Assembly (NCBI GenBank): GCA_902801245.1
Contig: CADCHW010000024.1
Span: 21,123-63,756, forward strand
Direction: 5' to 3'
DNA: 42,634 nt
Origin: an uncultured Ruminococcus sp.
Lineage (GTDB): Bacteria; Bacillota; Clostridia; Oscillospirales; Acutalibacteraceae
The position numbers and the translations under genes are program-made. Below, piece by piece: positions 42,461-42,634 of the stretch (positions are counted from its first letter, which is position 1; every line of letters starts with the position of its first letter). Under the pieces are notes generated by a model. It had not been told where the DNA came from and did not search any database. It saw only the letters and a list, made by a program, of their open reading frames with translations.

Positions 42461-42540
42461 TGCCGCCAGCAACGCCGGTTGGAAATACGTGAAGTCAGTC
42501 CTCTTTAGTCTTACTTCACGAACCCGACCAAAAGTTTTGG
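42461..42540 (-). repeat. Family 2 repeat upstream of the dockerin promoter
   Basis: A CCAGC-AAC-GCCGG hairpin (one mismatch), TTGGAAATACGTGAAGTCAG, then ACTTCACGAACCCGACC and AAAAGTTTTGGC. It has the sense orientation relative to the dockerin gene but lies upstream of its promoter. The last 94 bp of the window after it hold nothing recognised. Confidence 0.8.
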
Positions 42541-42634
42541 CTCAATCACAGAATAAGACTGATTTTATACCAAAACTGGAAGTATAGCCAACCCACCGAT
42601 GACCTTGGAGGTAATGGAAAAAATATCCCCAAGT

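Overview
The window looks like a chromosomal piece of a sporulating, anaerobic, low-to-moderate-GC Firmicute close to Ruminococcus (Oscillospiraceae). The evidence is two sporulation regulators (spoVT, spoIIID), a YabE-like G5/3D wall protein, a secreted protein with a type I dockerin, a maltodextrin ABC transporter with a GH13 enzyme, and the clustering recA-recX-rimO-pgsA. No rRNA, tRNA or CRISPR array was recognised. The species is inferred, not proven.

Layout. 1-1.8 kb: a small lipoprotein and spoVT on the minus strand, each followed within about 10 bp of its stop codon by a copy of an interspersed repeat, called family 1 here. 2.1-7.6 kb: a minus-strand maltodextrin importer (substrate-binding protein, MalF-like and MalG-like permeases) with a second, paralogous binding protein after a terminator. 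No ATPase is present, so a shared MsmK-type ATPase encoded elsewhere is presumed. 7.6-8.9 kb: a long AT-rich gap with operator-like repeats, a promoter and a candidate structured RNA. 8.9-11.6 kb: a divergent MurE-type ligase and an acyltransferase on the plus strand. 11.9-18.5 kb: cysS, nfo, a hypothetical gene, an M18 aminopeptidase and the G5/3D protein on the minus strand. 19.4-23.2 kb: spoIIID, then a TerD / AIM24 / TerD stress cluster; the first TerD carries a Q/N/Y-rich tandem-repeat N-terminus. 23.4-25.9 kb: a very AT-rich GmrSD-like (DUF262-DUF1524) type IV restriction gene split by a 135-bp insertion. 25.9-34.9 kb (minus): recA-recX-rimO-pgsA, DUF1385-prmC, a two-component system, and trmB. 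35.3-42.3 kb (minus): an Rpn-family nuclease with a frameshift, a cytoplasmic neopullulanase-type GH13 enzyme, trpS with an aminotransferase, and a dockerin-CAP secreted protein.

The most distinctive feature is the amount of small repetitive, non-coding elements. Family 1 is about 325 bp, with terminal inverted repeats CTGTACGGTTG and two strong internal hairpins, in four copies plus one lone terminus. Family 2 is a modular element: GGTCGGGT, a spacer, CTTCACGTG, then a GCGGAC-GTT-GTCCGC hairpin. At least ten copies or fragments occur, and several sit in the sense orientation just before a start codon (recA, M18 peptidase, DUF1385, neopullulanase, the second TerD). Several single MITE-like elements also occur, one nested in a family 1 copy with a TA duplication. 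Very short repeats overlap stop codons and supply the last codons of some genes. Family 2 is the best candidate for an undescribed regulatory or mobile system here.

Functionally, the importer and the cytoplasmic GH13 enzyme would work together in maltodextrin use, although about 30 kb apart. SpoVT, SpoIIID and the 3D-domain protein belong to the spore programme. TerD/AIM24 and the broken GmrSD gene form an accessory stress/defence island. All homology statements come from reading motifs, not from searches.
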